Shown in pieces: positions 17,137 to 25,373 of a stretch of 64,000 nucleotides of DNA. How positions within the stretch are numbered: the stretch's first letter is position 1; every line of letters starts with the position of its first letter. This DNA comes from Nannocystis bainbridge (GTDB taxonomy: Bacteria > Myxococcota_A > Polyangia > Nannocystales > Nannocystaceae): NCBI RefSeq assembly GCF_028368995.1, contig NZ_JAQNDL010000003.1, forward strand, positions 1,612,001 to 1,676,000, given 5' to 3'. Made by a program: the position numbers and the translations under genes. The notes beneath the pieces were generated by a model that searched no databases, was not told the DNA's origin, and worked only from the letters and a program-made list of their open reading frames with translations.

Positions 17137-17769
17137 GTGGCACAGCTCTTTCGTCCATCCGCGGACCGCCGCATCCGCCTGGTCCTGTGGGGCCTCCCGC
17201 TGGGCCTCGGCCTCGCGGGCGGCCTCGGCTACGCCCTCTCGCGCGCCGGCTGGACCACCGGCGTCGGCCGCTCGCCCGCCCAGCCGGTCCCGTTCAGCCA
17301 TGACCACCACGTCGGCGGCCTCGGCCTCGACTGCCGCTATTGCCACGAGTCCGTCGAGATCGCCGCGTTCGCCGGCCTGCCCGCGACCGAGACCTGCATG
17401 CATTGCCACGCCCACCTGTTCGCCGACGCCCCCCTGCTCGCCGCCGTGCGTGACAGTTGGTCCGGCGAGCGACCGATCCGCTGGCGCCGCGTCCACGACC
17501 TGCCCGACTTCGTCTTCTTCGATCACAGCATTCACCTGCACGCCGGCGTCGGCTGCGAGACCTGCCACGGCCGCGTCGACCGCATGCCGCGGATCCACCC
17601 GGTCGCCGACCTCTCGATGCTGTGGTGCATCGATTGCCACCGAGATCCGGCCCCGCACCTGCGCCCGCCCGCCGACGTGTTCGTCATGGGCTGGCGGCCC
17701 GACCCCGCCGACCCGCCCGCCCCGGGCCACGTCGAGGCCCACGTCAGCTGCTCGGAGTGCCATCGATGA
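17137..17769 (+). CDS. actA: Alternative complex III subunit ActA, pentahaem cytochrome c
   Basis: 210 residues from GTG at 17137. One N-terminal membrane anchor (about 14-33) precedes a periplasmic domain with five CxxCH haem motifs: 66-70, 87-91, 140-144, 164-168 and 205-209. The first gene of the act operon normally encodes this multihaem subunit, which takes electrons from the Fe-S subunit ActB and passes them towards ActE and the oxidase. The stop overlaps actB as ATGA. The last motif ends one residue before the C terminus, leaving almost no tail. Identification rests on haem number plus operon order and is strong. Confidence 0.93.
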   Translation: MAQLFRPSADRRIRLVLWGLPLGLGLAGGLGYALSRAGWTTGVGRSPAQPVPFSHDHHVGGLGLDCRYCHESVEIAAFAGLPATETCMHCHAHLFADAPLLAAVRDSWSGERPIRWRRVHDLPDFVFFDHSIHLHAGVGCETCHGRVDRMPRIHPVADLSMLWCIDCHRDPAPHLRPPADVFVMGWRPDPADPPAPGHVEAHVSCSECHR

Positions 17770-20558
17770 GCGACGAACTCGGCCGCCGCGCCTTCCTCGA
17801 GCGCATGGCCGCCGGCCTCGCCGCCGCCGGCCTCGGCGGTTGCCTGGGCCGCGATCCGCCCGAGCGCATCGTCCCCTACGCGCGCCAGCCCGAGTACGTC
17901 GTGCCCGGCGTCCCGCTGTTCTTCGCCTCGGCCTTCGTGCGCGACGCCTACGCCCACGGCGTGCTCGTCGAGACCCATGAAGGTCGCCCGACCAAGATCG
18001 AGGGCCACCCCGAGCACCGCGCCAGCCTCGGCGCGACCTGTCCTTTCGGCCAGGCCATGGTCCGCGAGCTGTACGACCCGCGGCGCTCGACCGGCGTGCG
18101 CCGCGGGCCCGAGCCGAGCAGCTGGCCCGCGTTCCTGCGCGCCGCCCGACCGCAGCTCGGCCCCGGCCGGCGCCTCGGCGTGCTCACCGGCCCCACCACC
18201 TCGCGCATGCTCGCGGACGGCCTCGCCCGGCTCGCCGCGCGCAGCCCCGGCCTCCGGTGGTTCGCATGGAGCCCGGTCGGCCGCGACAACCTCCACGCCG
18301 GCCTGCAGCGGCTGCTCGGCGCCCCGCTCGCCTGTCACGCCCGCCTCGATCGCGCCCGCGTGGTCCTCAGCCTCGACGACGACTTCCTGTTCCTCGACCC
18401 CGGCCGCCTGCGCCACGCTCGCGCGCTCGCGCAGCGGCGCCGGGCCGAGCTCGCCTCCGCCGAGGCCCTGCGGCTGTACGCGCTCGAGAGCTTCCCCGGC
18501 CTCACCGGCGCCGCCGCCGATCACCGCCGCGCCGCCCGCGTCCACGACGTGCCCGGCCTCGCCCGCGACGTCCTGCGCGGCGTGCTCGGCGATCCCGTCG
18601 ACGACCCGTGGCTCGCCGCTGCGCTCGCCGACCTCAAGATCGCCGGCGAGACCGGCCTCGTGCTCGCCGGCCCGCACCAGCCGCCGCAGGTCCACGCCAT
18701 GGTCCACGCCACCAACCATGTGCTCGGCGCCGCCGGTCGCACGGTCGTCTACGGCCAGCGGCTCGAGCGGCAGCCCTTCGGCCCCGCGCACTCGCTCGCC
18801 GCGCTCGTCACCGCCATCGCCCGGCGCGAGCTCGACGCCCTGCTCATCCTCGACGAAAACCCCGTGTACACCGCCCCGGCCGCGCTCGGGTTCGCCGACG
18901 CTCTCGCCGAGGTCCCCTTCACCGCCCACCTCGGCCTCTACTGCGACGAGACCGGCGAGCGCTGTCACTGGCACCTCCCGCTCGCCCACCCGCTCGAGGC
19001 CTGGGGCGACGCCGCCAGCGACGAGGGCGAGGTCACCCTGTCGCAGCCGACCATCCGCCCGCTCTACGACGGCCTCACCGCGCCCGAGCTGCTGGCCGCG
19101 CTCGCCGACGACCCCGCGCGCGGGCGCGACCTGCTCGAAAGGACCTATCAAGACACCGTCCCGGCCGCCGCCGACCGCGAATCGTGGTGGCGCGCCGCCA
19201 TCCACGACGGCCGCCTGCCCGCGCCCGCAACCCCCGTCACCACCGCGGTCGCAAGCGACGTCCTCACCACATTTCTCTCGGAACATGTCCCATCGGACAT
19301 ATCTTCCCCCGACCTCGTGCTCGCCTTCCGCCCCGACCCTGCCGCCTGGGACGGCCGGTTCTCGCTCGACCCGTGGCTGCAGGAGCTGCCGCGGCCGATC
19401 ACCCGGCTCATGTGGGGCAACGCCGCCTTCGTCGCCCCCGACACCGCCCGCGCCCTCGGACTCGTGCACGACGCCTGCGTGCGCCTGCGCGTCGGCGACC
19501 GCAGCGTCGACGCCCCCGTCCACGTGCTCGCTGGCCACCCGCCCGACCAGCTCACCGTCCACCTCGGCTACGGTCGTCGCGCCCCCGTCGCCGGCGTCGG
19601 CTTCGACGCCCAGCAGCTGCGCGGCAGCGACGACGCCTGGTCCGTCGCCGTGATCGCCGAGCCGCTCGCGCGCCCCGGCGGCCTCGTCGTCGACCGTCAC
19701 CGCGGCGGCGAAGATCAGCCCGGCGACGCTCACGCCCGCTGGCTGCTGCGCGGCGAGCCCCACCCGCGCCTGCCCTCGCCCGCGCTGCGGCCCGAATCGT
19801 TGCACCCGACCCGGCCGTTCGCCGAGCACGCCTGGGCCATGACCATCGACCTCAACGCCTGCATCGGCTGCAACGCCTGCGTCATCGCCTGTCAGGCCGA
19901 GAACAACATCCCCAGCGTCGGCCCCGTCGAGTCCGCGCGCGACCGGGCCCTGCACTGGATCCGCATCGACACCTACGCCGACGACCGCGGCGACGGCCCG
20001 CGCTGGCGGTTCCAGCCGGTGCCCTGCATGCAATGCGAGCACGCCCCGTGCGAGGTCGTGTGCCCCACCGGCGCCACCCAGCACAGCCACGACGGGCTCA
20101 ACGACATGACCTACAACCGCTGCTTCGGCACCCGCTATTGCGCCAACAACTGCCCGTACAAGGTCCGGCGCTTCAATTTCTTCGACTACCCCAAGCGCGA
20201 CGAGGCCACCCTCCCGCTCCAGCGCAACCCCGACGTCACCGTGCGCACCCGCGGGGTCATGGAGAAGTGCACCTATTGCGTGCAGCGGATCCGCGGGGCC
20301 GAGATCGCCGCCCACCGCGAGGGCCGCAGCATGGCCGCCGGCGCCGTCGTCACCGCCTGTCAGGGCGCGTGCCCGGCCCGCGCCATCGAGTTCGGCGACC
20401 TCGCGCGGCCCGACGATCCGGTGCTCGCCCTGCGCCGGGACCCTCGCGCCTACGCCCTCCTGGCCGAGTTCGGCACCCGCCCGCGCACCACGTACCTCGC
20501 GCGCCTGATCGACCCCAACCCGGCCCTGCGCCCCGCGGCGCCGCCCGAGGAGGACTGA
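17766..20558 (+). CDS. actB: Alternative complex III subunit ActB, molybdopterin-like/Fe-S protein
   Basis: 930 residues, starting inside the actA stop. A twin-arginine-like start (GRRAFLERMAAGLAAAG) precedes a region related to molybdopterin oxidoreductases (about 40-600) that in this family carries no cofactor. The C-terminal third holds ferredoxin-type clusters: CIGCNACVIAC near 698, CMQCEHAPCEVVC near 754, CFGTRYCANNCP near 785, CTYCVQ near 834 and CQGACP near 864, expected to form three [4Fe-4S] and one [3Fe-4S]. It oxidises quinol-derived electrons from ActC and delivers them to ActA. An oddity is a dispersed palindrome embedded in frame at residue 506-512, near the join of the two parts. 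Confidence 0.93.
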   Translation: MSDELGRRAFLERMAAGLAAAGLGGCLGRDPPERIVPYARQPEYVVPGVPLFFASAFVRDAYAHGVLVETHEGRPTKIEGHPEHRASLGATCPFGQAMVRELYDPRRSTGVRRGPEPSSWPAFLRAARPQLGPGRRLGVLTGPTTSRMLADGLARLAARSPGLRWFAWSPVGRDNLHAGLQRLLGAPLACHARLDRARVVLSLDDDFLFLDPGRLRHARALAQRRRAELASAEALRLYALESFPGLTGAAADHRRAARVHDVPGLARDVLRGVLGDPVDDPWLAAALADLKIAGETGLVLAGPHQPPQVHAMVHATNHVLGAAGRTVVYGQRLERQPFGPAHSLAALVTAIARRELDALLILDENPVYTAPAALGFADALAEVPFTAHLGLYCDETGERCHWHLPLAHPLEAWGDAASDEGEVTLSQPTIRPLYDGLTAPELLAALADDPARGRDLLERTYQDTVPAAADRESWWRAAIHDGRLPAPATPVTTAVASDVLTTFLSEHVPSDISSPDLVLAFRPDPAAWDGRFSLDPWLQELPRPITRLMWGNAAFVAPDTARALGLVHDACVRLRVGDRSVDAPVHVLAGHPPDQLTVHLGYGRRAPVAGVGFDAQQLRGSDDAWSVAVIAEPLARPGGLVVDRHRGGEDQPGDAHARWLLRGEPHPRLPSPALRPESLHPTRPFAEHAWAMTIDLNACIGCNACVIACQAENNIPSVGPVESARDRALHWIRIDTYADDRGDGPRWRFQPVPCMQCEHAPCEVVCPTGATQHSHDGLNDMTYNRCFGTRYCANNCPYKVRRFNFFDYPKRDEATLPLQRNPDVTVRTRGVMEKCTYCVQRIRGAEIAAHREGRSMAAGAVVTACQGACPARAIEFGDLARPDDPVLALRRDPRAYALLAEFGTRPRTTYLARLIDPNPALRPAAPPEED
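19285..19300. repeat. Single copy of the dispersed palindrome inside actB
   Basis: ATGTCC-CATC-GGACAT, a perfect 6-bp stem with a four-base centre, lies within the actB frame and is read as Val-Pro-Ser-Asp within a Ser/Glu-rich loop. The same palindrome builds the intergenic 14-bp arrays, so the element is tolerated within a core respiratory gene. Confidence 0.8.
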
Positions 20559-20559
20559 C

Positions 20560-21912
20560 GTGGCGAGCGAGCGCGACGCATCGTGGATCGACGGCGACGC
20601 CGACCTCGCCGCGATCAACGACCTCGTGGTCGCCACCGTGCAGTCGCCGCGGACCCGGCGCAGCTGGCTCCGCGCCCTCGCGCTCACCGGCGGAGGCGTG
20701 CTCGCCTTGCTCGTCGCCGTGTTCGCCGTGTTCTGGTGGTACGTCGGCATCTGGGGCGTCGACACGCCCGTCTACTGGGGCATCGCCATCACCAACTTCG
20801 TCTGGTGGGTCGGCATCGCCCACGCCGGCACCCTCATCAGCGCCATCCTCCTGCTCGCCGGTCAGCCGTGGCGGCGCGCGATCAACCGCTTCGCCGAGGC
20901 GATGACCCTGATCGCCATCGCCTGCGCCGGCATGTACCCGCTGCTGCACCTCGGCCGGCCCGAGTTCTTCTACTGGCTGTTGCCGTACCCCAACACCTAC
21001 GGCTACTGGCCGCAATTCCTCAGCCCGCTGGTGTGGGACTTCTTCGCCGTCGCCACCTACGGCGTCACCTCGCTGATGTTCTGGTACATCGGCCTCGTCC
21101 CCGATCTGGCGACCATGCGCGACCGCTCGACCGGCATGCGCGCCCGGATCTACGGCGTCTTCGCGCTCGGCTGGCGCGGCTCGGCGCGCCACTGGGAGCG
21201 CCACCAGACCGCCTATCTGCTGCTCGCCGGCCTCGCCACCGCCCTGGTCGTCTCGGTCCACACGGTCGTCAGCTTCGACTTTGCGATCGCGCAATTGCCC
21301 GGCTGGCACACCACCGTGTTCCCGCCCTACTTCGTCGCCGGCGCGATCTTCAGCGGCTTCGCCATGGTGCTCACCTTGCTGATCCCCGTGCGCGCCTGGC
21401 TCGGCCTGCGCGCCCTCGTCACCGACCGCCACTTCGACCTGTGCGCCCGGCTCATGCTCACCGCCGGCCTCGTCGTCGCCTACGGCTACGCCGCCGAGCT
21501 GTTCTTCGCCTGGTACAGCGGCGACCCGCACGAGCGCGAGCTGCTCGCCAGCCACCTCCACGGCCGCTCCGCCCCGCTGTTCTGGACCCTCATCAGCCTC
21601 AACGTCGTCCTCCCGCAATCGCTGTGGTGGCCGGCCGCCCGGCGCAGCGTCGGCTGGTTGTTCGTGCTGTCGATCCTCATCAACGTCGGCATGTGGCTCG
21701 AGCGCTACTTCATCGTCATCGGCGCGCTCGAGCACGGCCTGTTGCCGACCACGGGCGGCGCTTACTGGCCGACCTTCTGGGACTGGCTCACGTTCGTCGG
21801 CACGCTCGGCTTCTTCGCCTTCTTCATGCTGCTGTTCCTCCGCTTCGTGCCCGCGCTCGCCATGTCCGAGCTGCGCGAGCTCGTCCCCGATCGCCCGCGG
21901 GGGGCCACGTGA
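20560..21912 (+). CDS. actC: Alternative complex III subunit ActC, NrfD-like quinol-binding membrane protein
   Basis: 450 residues from GTG at 20560, one base after the actB stop. About ten hydrophobic helices are spread along the sequence, e.g. around 45-70, 80-105, 125-145, 160-190, 220-245 and 260-290. GVDTPVYWGIAITNFVWWVGIAHAGTLISAIL carries the conserved NrfD/PsrC features: a His in the fourth block and charged residues at helix ends. ActC anchors ActB and is thought to hold the quinol site and possibly a proton path. The end overlaps actD as GTGA. Call is secure from family pattern and operon position. Confidence 0.93.
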   Translation: MASERDASWIDGDADLAAINDLVVATVQSPRTRRSWLRALALTGGGVLALLVAVFAVFWWYVGIWGVDTPVYWGIAITNFVWWVGIAHAGTLISAILLLAGQPWRRAINRFAEAMTLIAIACAGMYPLLHLGRPEFFYWLLPYPNTYGYWPQFLSPLVWDFFAVATYGVTSLMFWYIGLVPDLATMRDRSTGMRARIYGVFALGWRGSARHWERHQTAYLLLAGLATALVVSVHTVVSFDFAIAQLPGWHTTVFPPYFVAGAIFSGFAMVLTLLIPVRAWLGLRALVTDRHFDLCARLMLTAGLVVAYGYAAELFFAWYSGDPHERELLASHLHGRSAPLFWTLISLNVVLPQSLWWPAARRSVGWLFVLSILINVGMWLERYFIVIGALEHGLLPTTGGAYWPTFWDWLTFVGTLGFFAFFMLLFLRFVPALAMSELRELVPDRPRGAT

Positions 21913-22436
21913 GCCCGCTGCGCGGCCTCCTGGCCGAGTTCTCGTCCGCCGGCGAAGTCCTCGCCGCCGTGCGCGCGGCCCGGCGCGCCGGCTACGTCGC
22001 GCTCGAGGTCTTCAGCCCGTTTCCGATCGAAGGCGTCGCCGCGGCGCTGATGTTTCGCACCCGGCTGTCGCGCCTCACCTTCATCGCCGGCCTGCTCGGC
22101 GGCGCGGCGATCTTCCTGTTCCAGGCGTGGGTGCACGCGATCGACTGGCACCTCGACATCGGCGGTCGGCGGGCCCTCGCCGCCCCTGCCTTCATCGTCC
22201 CGACCTTCGAGGTCACCATCCTCGCCGCCGCGCTCGTCACAGTGTTCGCCATGTTCGTGCGCAACGGCCTGCCGCGCCTGCATCACCCGCTGTTCGCCGT
22301 GCCCGCGTTCGCCCGCGCCAGCCAGGATCGCTTCTTCCTGCTCGTCGGCGCCGAGGACCCACGATTCGACGCCGCCGTGGTGCGCACATTCCTCGCCGGC
22401 CTCGCCCCGCTGGAGGTCCACGATGTCCCGCGCTAG
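21909..22436 (+). CDS. actD: Alternative complex III subunit ActD
   Basis: 175 residues from GTG at 21909, overlapping the actC stop. The N-terminal cytosolic part has LLAEFSSAGEVLAAVRAARRAGYVALEVFSPFPIEG, the typical ActD opening in which a small domain faces the cytoplasm, followed by two transmembrane helices (about 55-78 and 98-122) and a C-terminal soluble tail containing QDRFFLLVGAEDPRFD. In the complex ActD lies beside ActC; no cofactor is expected. Length and order match the family. Confidence 0.9.
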   Translation: MSPLRGLLAEFSSAGEVLAAVRAARRAGYVALEVFSPFPIEGVAAALMFRTRLSRLTFIAGLLGGAAIFLFQAWVHAIDWHLDIGGRRALAAPAFIVPTFEVTILAAALVTVFAMFVRNGLPRLHHPLFAVPAFARASQDRFFLLVGAEDPRFDAAVVRTFLAGLAPLEVHDVPR

Positions 22437-22989
22437 CGCTGCCCTCCTGCTGCTCGCCGCGCTCGGCTGCCGCCAGCAGATGCGCGAGCAGGCGCGGCTC
22501 GATCCATACGAAGAGGCCCCGTTCTTCGCCGACGACATGGAGGCCCGCCGCCTGCCCGACGGCGTCGTGCCGCGCGGCCAGGCCCGCCTCGATCGCCACC
22601 TGTGGCAGGGCCGCGCCGCTGACGGTTCGCTCGTCACCGTCTATCCGTTCGCCATCACCCGCGCCGACCTCGTGCGCGGCGAGCAGCGCTACGCCATTCA
22701 TTGCACCCCCTGTCACGGTCGGCTCGGCGAGGGCGACGGCCTCGCCGTCCGGCGCGGCTACCCTGCCCCCATCGCGTTCACCGCCGCCCGCCTGCGCGAC
22801 GCCCCCGTCGGTCACATCTTCGAAGTCATCAGCCAGGGCCGCGCCACCATGCCCGACTACGATCACCTCGAGATCCACGACCGCTGGCGCATCGTCGCCT
22901 GGGTGCAGGTGCTGCAATTGAGCCAGCACGCCCCCGCCGCCGTGCTGGGCGCCGACGACCGCACCCACCTCGTGGAGGCCCTGCCATGA
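22423..22989 (+). CDS. actE: Alternative complex III subunit ActE, mono-haem cytochrome c lipoprotein
   Basis: 188 residues; the ATG lies inside the end of actD. Lipobox LAALGC (Cys16) indicates lipid anchoring. A single haem motif CTPCH (94-98) sits in YAIHCTPCHGRLGEGDG, and TMPDY near 148 supplies the probable axial Met. ActE transfers electrons between ActA and the downstream oxidase. The C terminus ends in an ATGA overlap with actF. Two Cys in one motif and the usual length make the call firm. Confidence 0.92.
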   Translation: MSRASAALLLLAALGCRQQMREQARLDPYEEAPFFADDMEARRLPDGVVPRGQARLDRHLWQGRAADGSLVTVYPFAITRADLVRGEQRYAIHCTPCHGRLGEGDGLAVRRGYPAPIAFTAARLRDAPVGHIFEVISQGRATMPDYDHLEIHDRWRIVAWVQVLQLSQHAPAAVLGADDRTHLVEALP

Positions 22990-24056
22990 CCCTGCTGCTC
23001 GGCGCCACCCTCGTGCTCGCCGCCCTCGCCGCCTTCCTCGGTCGCGCCGCGCCGGTCTTCCTCCACGCCTACCTGCTCGCCTGGCTGCTGTGGCTCGGCG
23101 TCGCGCTCGGCGGCTTCGTCTTCCTCTGCGTGCACCACCTCGTGCGCGGTCGCTGGGGCGACATCGTGCGCCCGCTGCTGTCGGCGATGACGCGCACGAT
23201 CCCGCTGCTGGCGCTCCTCTTCCTCCCGATCGTCCTCGACCTCGCGGTCCTCTATCCGTGGACCGACCTCGCGTGGTTGCACGCCGCCCCGCTGCGCGCC
23301 GCCAAGGCCGCCTACTTCGACGCTGCCTTCTTCCTCGCCCGCGCCGTCGTCATCCTCGTCGCCTGGAGCGCCCTCGCCCTGCGCCTCGCCAGGCCGGGAC
23401 GGCGGCCCGGGCTCGCCGCGTTCGCCCTGGTCGTCTTCTTCGTCACCGTCACCTTCGCCGCCGTCGACTGGGTGCTCTCCCTCGACCCCGACACCAGCAC
23501 CAGCGCCTTCGGCCTCGCCCTCGCCACCGGCCACGCCGTCGCCGGCTGGAGCGTCGTCCTCATCGCCGCCGCCTGCCTCCAAGGCCGCAGCGCCCGAGCC
23601 GCCCACATCGCCCCCGAGCGCGCGCAGGAGCTCGGGACCCTGTTGTTCGCCGCCCTGATGCTGTGGGGCTACATCGCCTTCAGCCAGTACCTGCTGGTGT
23701 GGGGCGCCGACCTCCCGCGCGAGGTCGGGTGGTTCTTGCCGCGGCTGCGCGGCACCTGGGGCCTCGTCGCCTGGTCGCTCGTCGGCCTGCACTTCGCGGT
23801 CCCGTTCGTGCTCCTCTTGCAGCGGCCGATCAAGCGCGCCCCCGGCCGCCTCGCCGCCGTCGCGGCCCTGCTGCTGGCCATGCATTACGTCGAGCTGCTG
23901 TGGCTCGTCGTGCCCTCGCGCGCGCTCGCGTTCGGCTGGCTCGACCTCGCCGTGCCGCTCGGCCTCGGCGCGCTGTGGGCCCTCGCCTGTGTGCGGCTGC
24001 TCGGGCGCAGCGGACCGATCGTGGCGGCGCCCGAGGAGGACACCCTGCATGTCTGA
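22986..24056 (+). CDS. actF: Alternative complex III subunit ActF, NrfD-like membrane protein
   Basis: 356 residues, nearly all membrane: about ten helices beginning at 2-20, 25-48 and 65-92. ActF is the second NrfD-like subunit, paralogous to ActC, and packs against it in the complex; it may contribute to proton movement. PWTDLAWL, VDWVLSLDPDTSTSAFG and WGADLPREVGWFLPR are family-type loops with conserved charged residues. It overlaps actE by ATGA and the next small gene by 8 bases. Confidence 0.92.
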   Translation: MTLLLGATLVLAALAAFLGRAAPVFLHAYLLAWLLWLGVALGGFVFLCVHHLVRGRWGDIVRPLLSAMTRTIPLLALLFLPIVLDLAVLYPWTDLAWLHAAPLRAAKAAYFDAAFFLARAVVILVAWSALALRLARPGRRPGLAAFALVVFFVTVTFAAVDWVLSLDPDTSTSAFGLALATGHAVAGWSVVLIAAACLQGRSARAAHIAPERAQELGTLLFAALMLWGYIAFSQYLLVWGADLPREVGWFLPRLRGTWGLVAWSLVGLHFAVPFVLLLQRPIKRAPGRLAAVAALLLAMHYVELLWLVVPSRALAFGWLDLAVPLGLGALWALACVRLLGRSGPIVAAPEEDTLHV

Positions 24057-24411
24057 AGCTCGCCGCGAATGTGAGGACCTCACCGATCACCGCCGCGGCT
24101 TGCGGAGCGCCGGCGGCATCGTCCTATTGTTGCTCATCGCCGCGTTCATCGTCGCCGGCGCCGCCGCGCGGGTGTTCGGCCCCGCCCCGAGCGAGGGCCG
24201 CGAGGGCGCCCTGCCCATCGACCCGCTGCGTCGACTGCGAGCCGGCGCCGAGGCCGAATGGTCGGCCCGCGCCCATGCCTGGCAATGGCTCGACCCGGGT
24301 CACAAGGTCGCGCAGATCCCCGTCGAGCGGGCCGCCGACCTCATGCTCGAGCGCGGCTTCCCCATCCGGCGCCGACCCGCCGGGCCCGTGACTGCGAGGA
24401 CCTGGCCATGA
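24049..24411 (+). CDS. Small single-span membrane protein between actF and coxB
   Basis: 120 residues from ATG at 24049. One membrane helix (about 24-42, GGIVLLLLIAAFIVAGAAA), a short N-terminal cytosolic segment rich in Asp/Glu/Arg and a periplasmic tail with LDPGHKVAQIPVERAADLMLERGFP. It lies between complex III and oxidase genes and overlaps both. In some alternative complex III preparations a single-span ActG subunit exists, so this may be a structural or linking subunit; the sequence alone does not show it. The tail resembles the short periplasmic proteins often present at this place in myxobacterial operons. Confidence 0.7.
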   Translation: MSEARRECEDLTDHRRGLRSAGGIVLLLLIAAFIVAGAAARVFGPAPSEGREGALPIDPLRRLRAGAEAEWSARAHAWQWLDPGHKVAQIPVERAADLMLERGFPIRRRPAGPVTARTWP

Positions 24412-25373
24412 GCCTCCCGTTCGAACTGATGCCCGCGGCCGCCAGCACCACCAGCGACGCCGTCGACCTCGTCGCCCTCCTGGTCTTCGCGATCATCGGC
24501 CTCGTCAGCCTCGGCGTCATCGTGGCGATGGTGTGGATCGTCGTGCGCGACCGTCGCAGGCCTGGCAACCTCACCGGCCGCGGTCACCACACTGCCACCA
24601 TTTGGCGGACCGAGTTCCTCTTTTGTGGCCTCACCGGCGCCGTGTTCCTCGGCCTCTTCACCCTCGGCGCCGTCGTCTTCGACGGCCTCGCCCGCGTCCC
24701 CGCCGACGCCGACGCGCTCGACGTCAGCGTCACCGCCAAGCGGTGGATGTGGTCCTTTCAGCACCCTGGCGGCCGCCGCGAGCTCTCGCAATTGCACGTC
24801 CCCGCCGGTCGCGCCGTCCGCCTCCACCTCGCCAGCGAGGACGTGATCCACAGCTTCTACGTCCCGGCCTTCCGGCTCAAGCAGGACGTCGTGCCCGGCT
24901 GGCAGCGCACCGCCTGGTTCCGCGCCACCGCCCCCGGCACCTACGCCCTCGCGTGCGCCGAGTACTGCGGCACCGAGCACGCCCTCATGCGCGCCGAGGT
25001 CGTGGTGATGCCGCCGCACGTCTACGATCATTGGCTCGCCCAGGGCGACGACGAGCGCCCGCCGCTGGTCGCCGCCGGTCGGGCGCTGTTCGAGCGCCTC
25101 GACTGCGGCGCCTGTCACGAATCACACCAGCGCCGCCGCGCCCCGCCGCTCGAGGGCCTCTACGGCCGCACCGTGGCCCTGCGCGACGGCGGCAGCGTGC
25201 TCGCCGACGACGATTATATCCGCCGCAGCATCCTCCGCCCCGACGCCGACATCGTCGCCGACTACCAGAGCGGCGTCATGCCGACCTACGCCGGCCTCGT
25301 CGACGACGACGAGCTGTTGCTGCTCGTCGCCTACGTCCGCTCGCTCGCCGCGGCCGAAGGAGTGAGCCCATGA
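24408..25373 (+). CDS. coxB: Cytochrome c oxidase subunit II with fused cytochrome c (caa3 type)
   Basis: 321 residues. Two transmembrane helices (21-47 and 67-91) precede the cupredoxin domain. CuA ligands are visible: His148, then Cys183, Cys187, His191 and Met194 in CAEYCGTEHALM. VTAKRWMWSFQHP at 108-120 has the aromatic patch that receives electrons. A cytochrome c domain is fused at the C terminus, with haem motif CGACH (233-237) and a Met in GVMPTY near 295. Fusion removes the need for a separate donor, so ActE or ActA could deliver electrons directly. ATGA overlaps at both ends. Confidence 0.95.
   Translation: MSLPFELMPAAASTTSDAVDLVALLVFAIIGLVSLGVIVAMVWIVVRDRRRPGNLTGRGHHTATIWRTEFLFCGLTGAVFLGLFTLGAVVFDGLARVPADADALDVSVTAKRWMWSFQHPGGRRELSQLHVPAGRAVRLHLASEDVIHSFYVPAFRLKQDVVPGWQRTAWFRATAPGTYALACAEYCGTEHALMRAEVVVMPPHVYDHWLAQGDDERPPLVAAGRALFERLDCGACHESHQRRRAPPLEGLYGRTVALRDGGSVLADDDYIRRSILRPDADIVADYQSGVMPTYAGLVDDDELLLLVAYVRSLAAAEGVSP

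Noticed and set aside
17457..20765. Very long frames opposite and beside actB
   Set aside because: High GC content gives long stop-free frames; the haem, Fe-S and quinol motifs are in the actA, actB and actC frames only.
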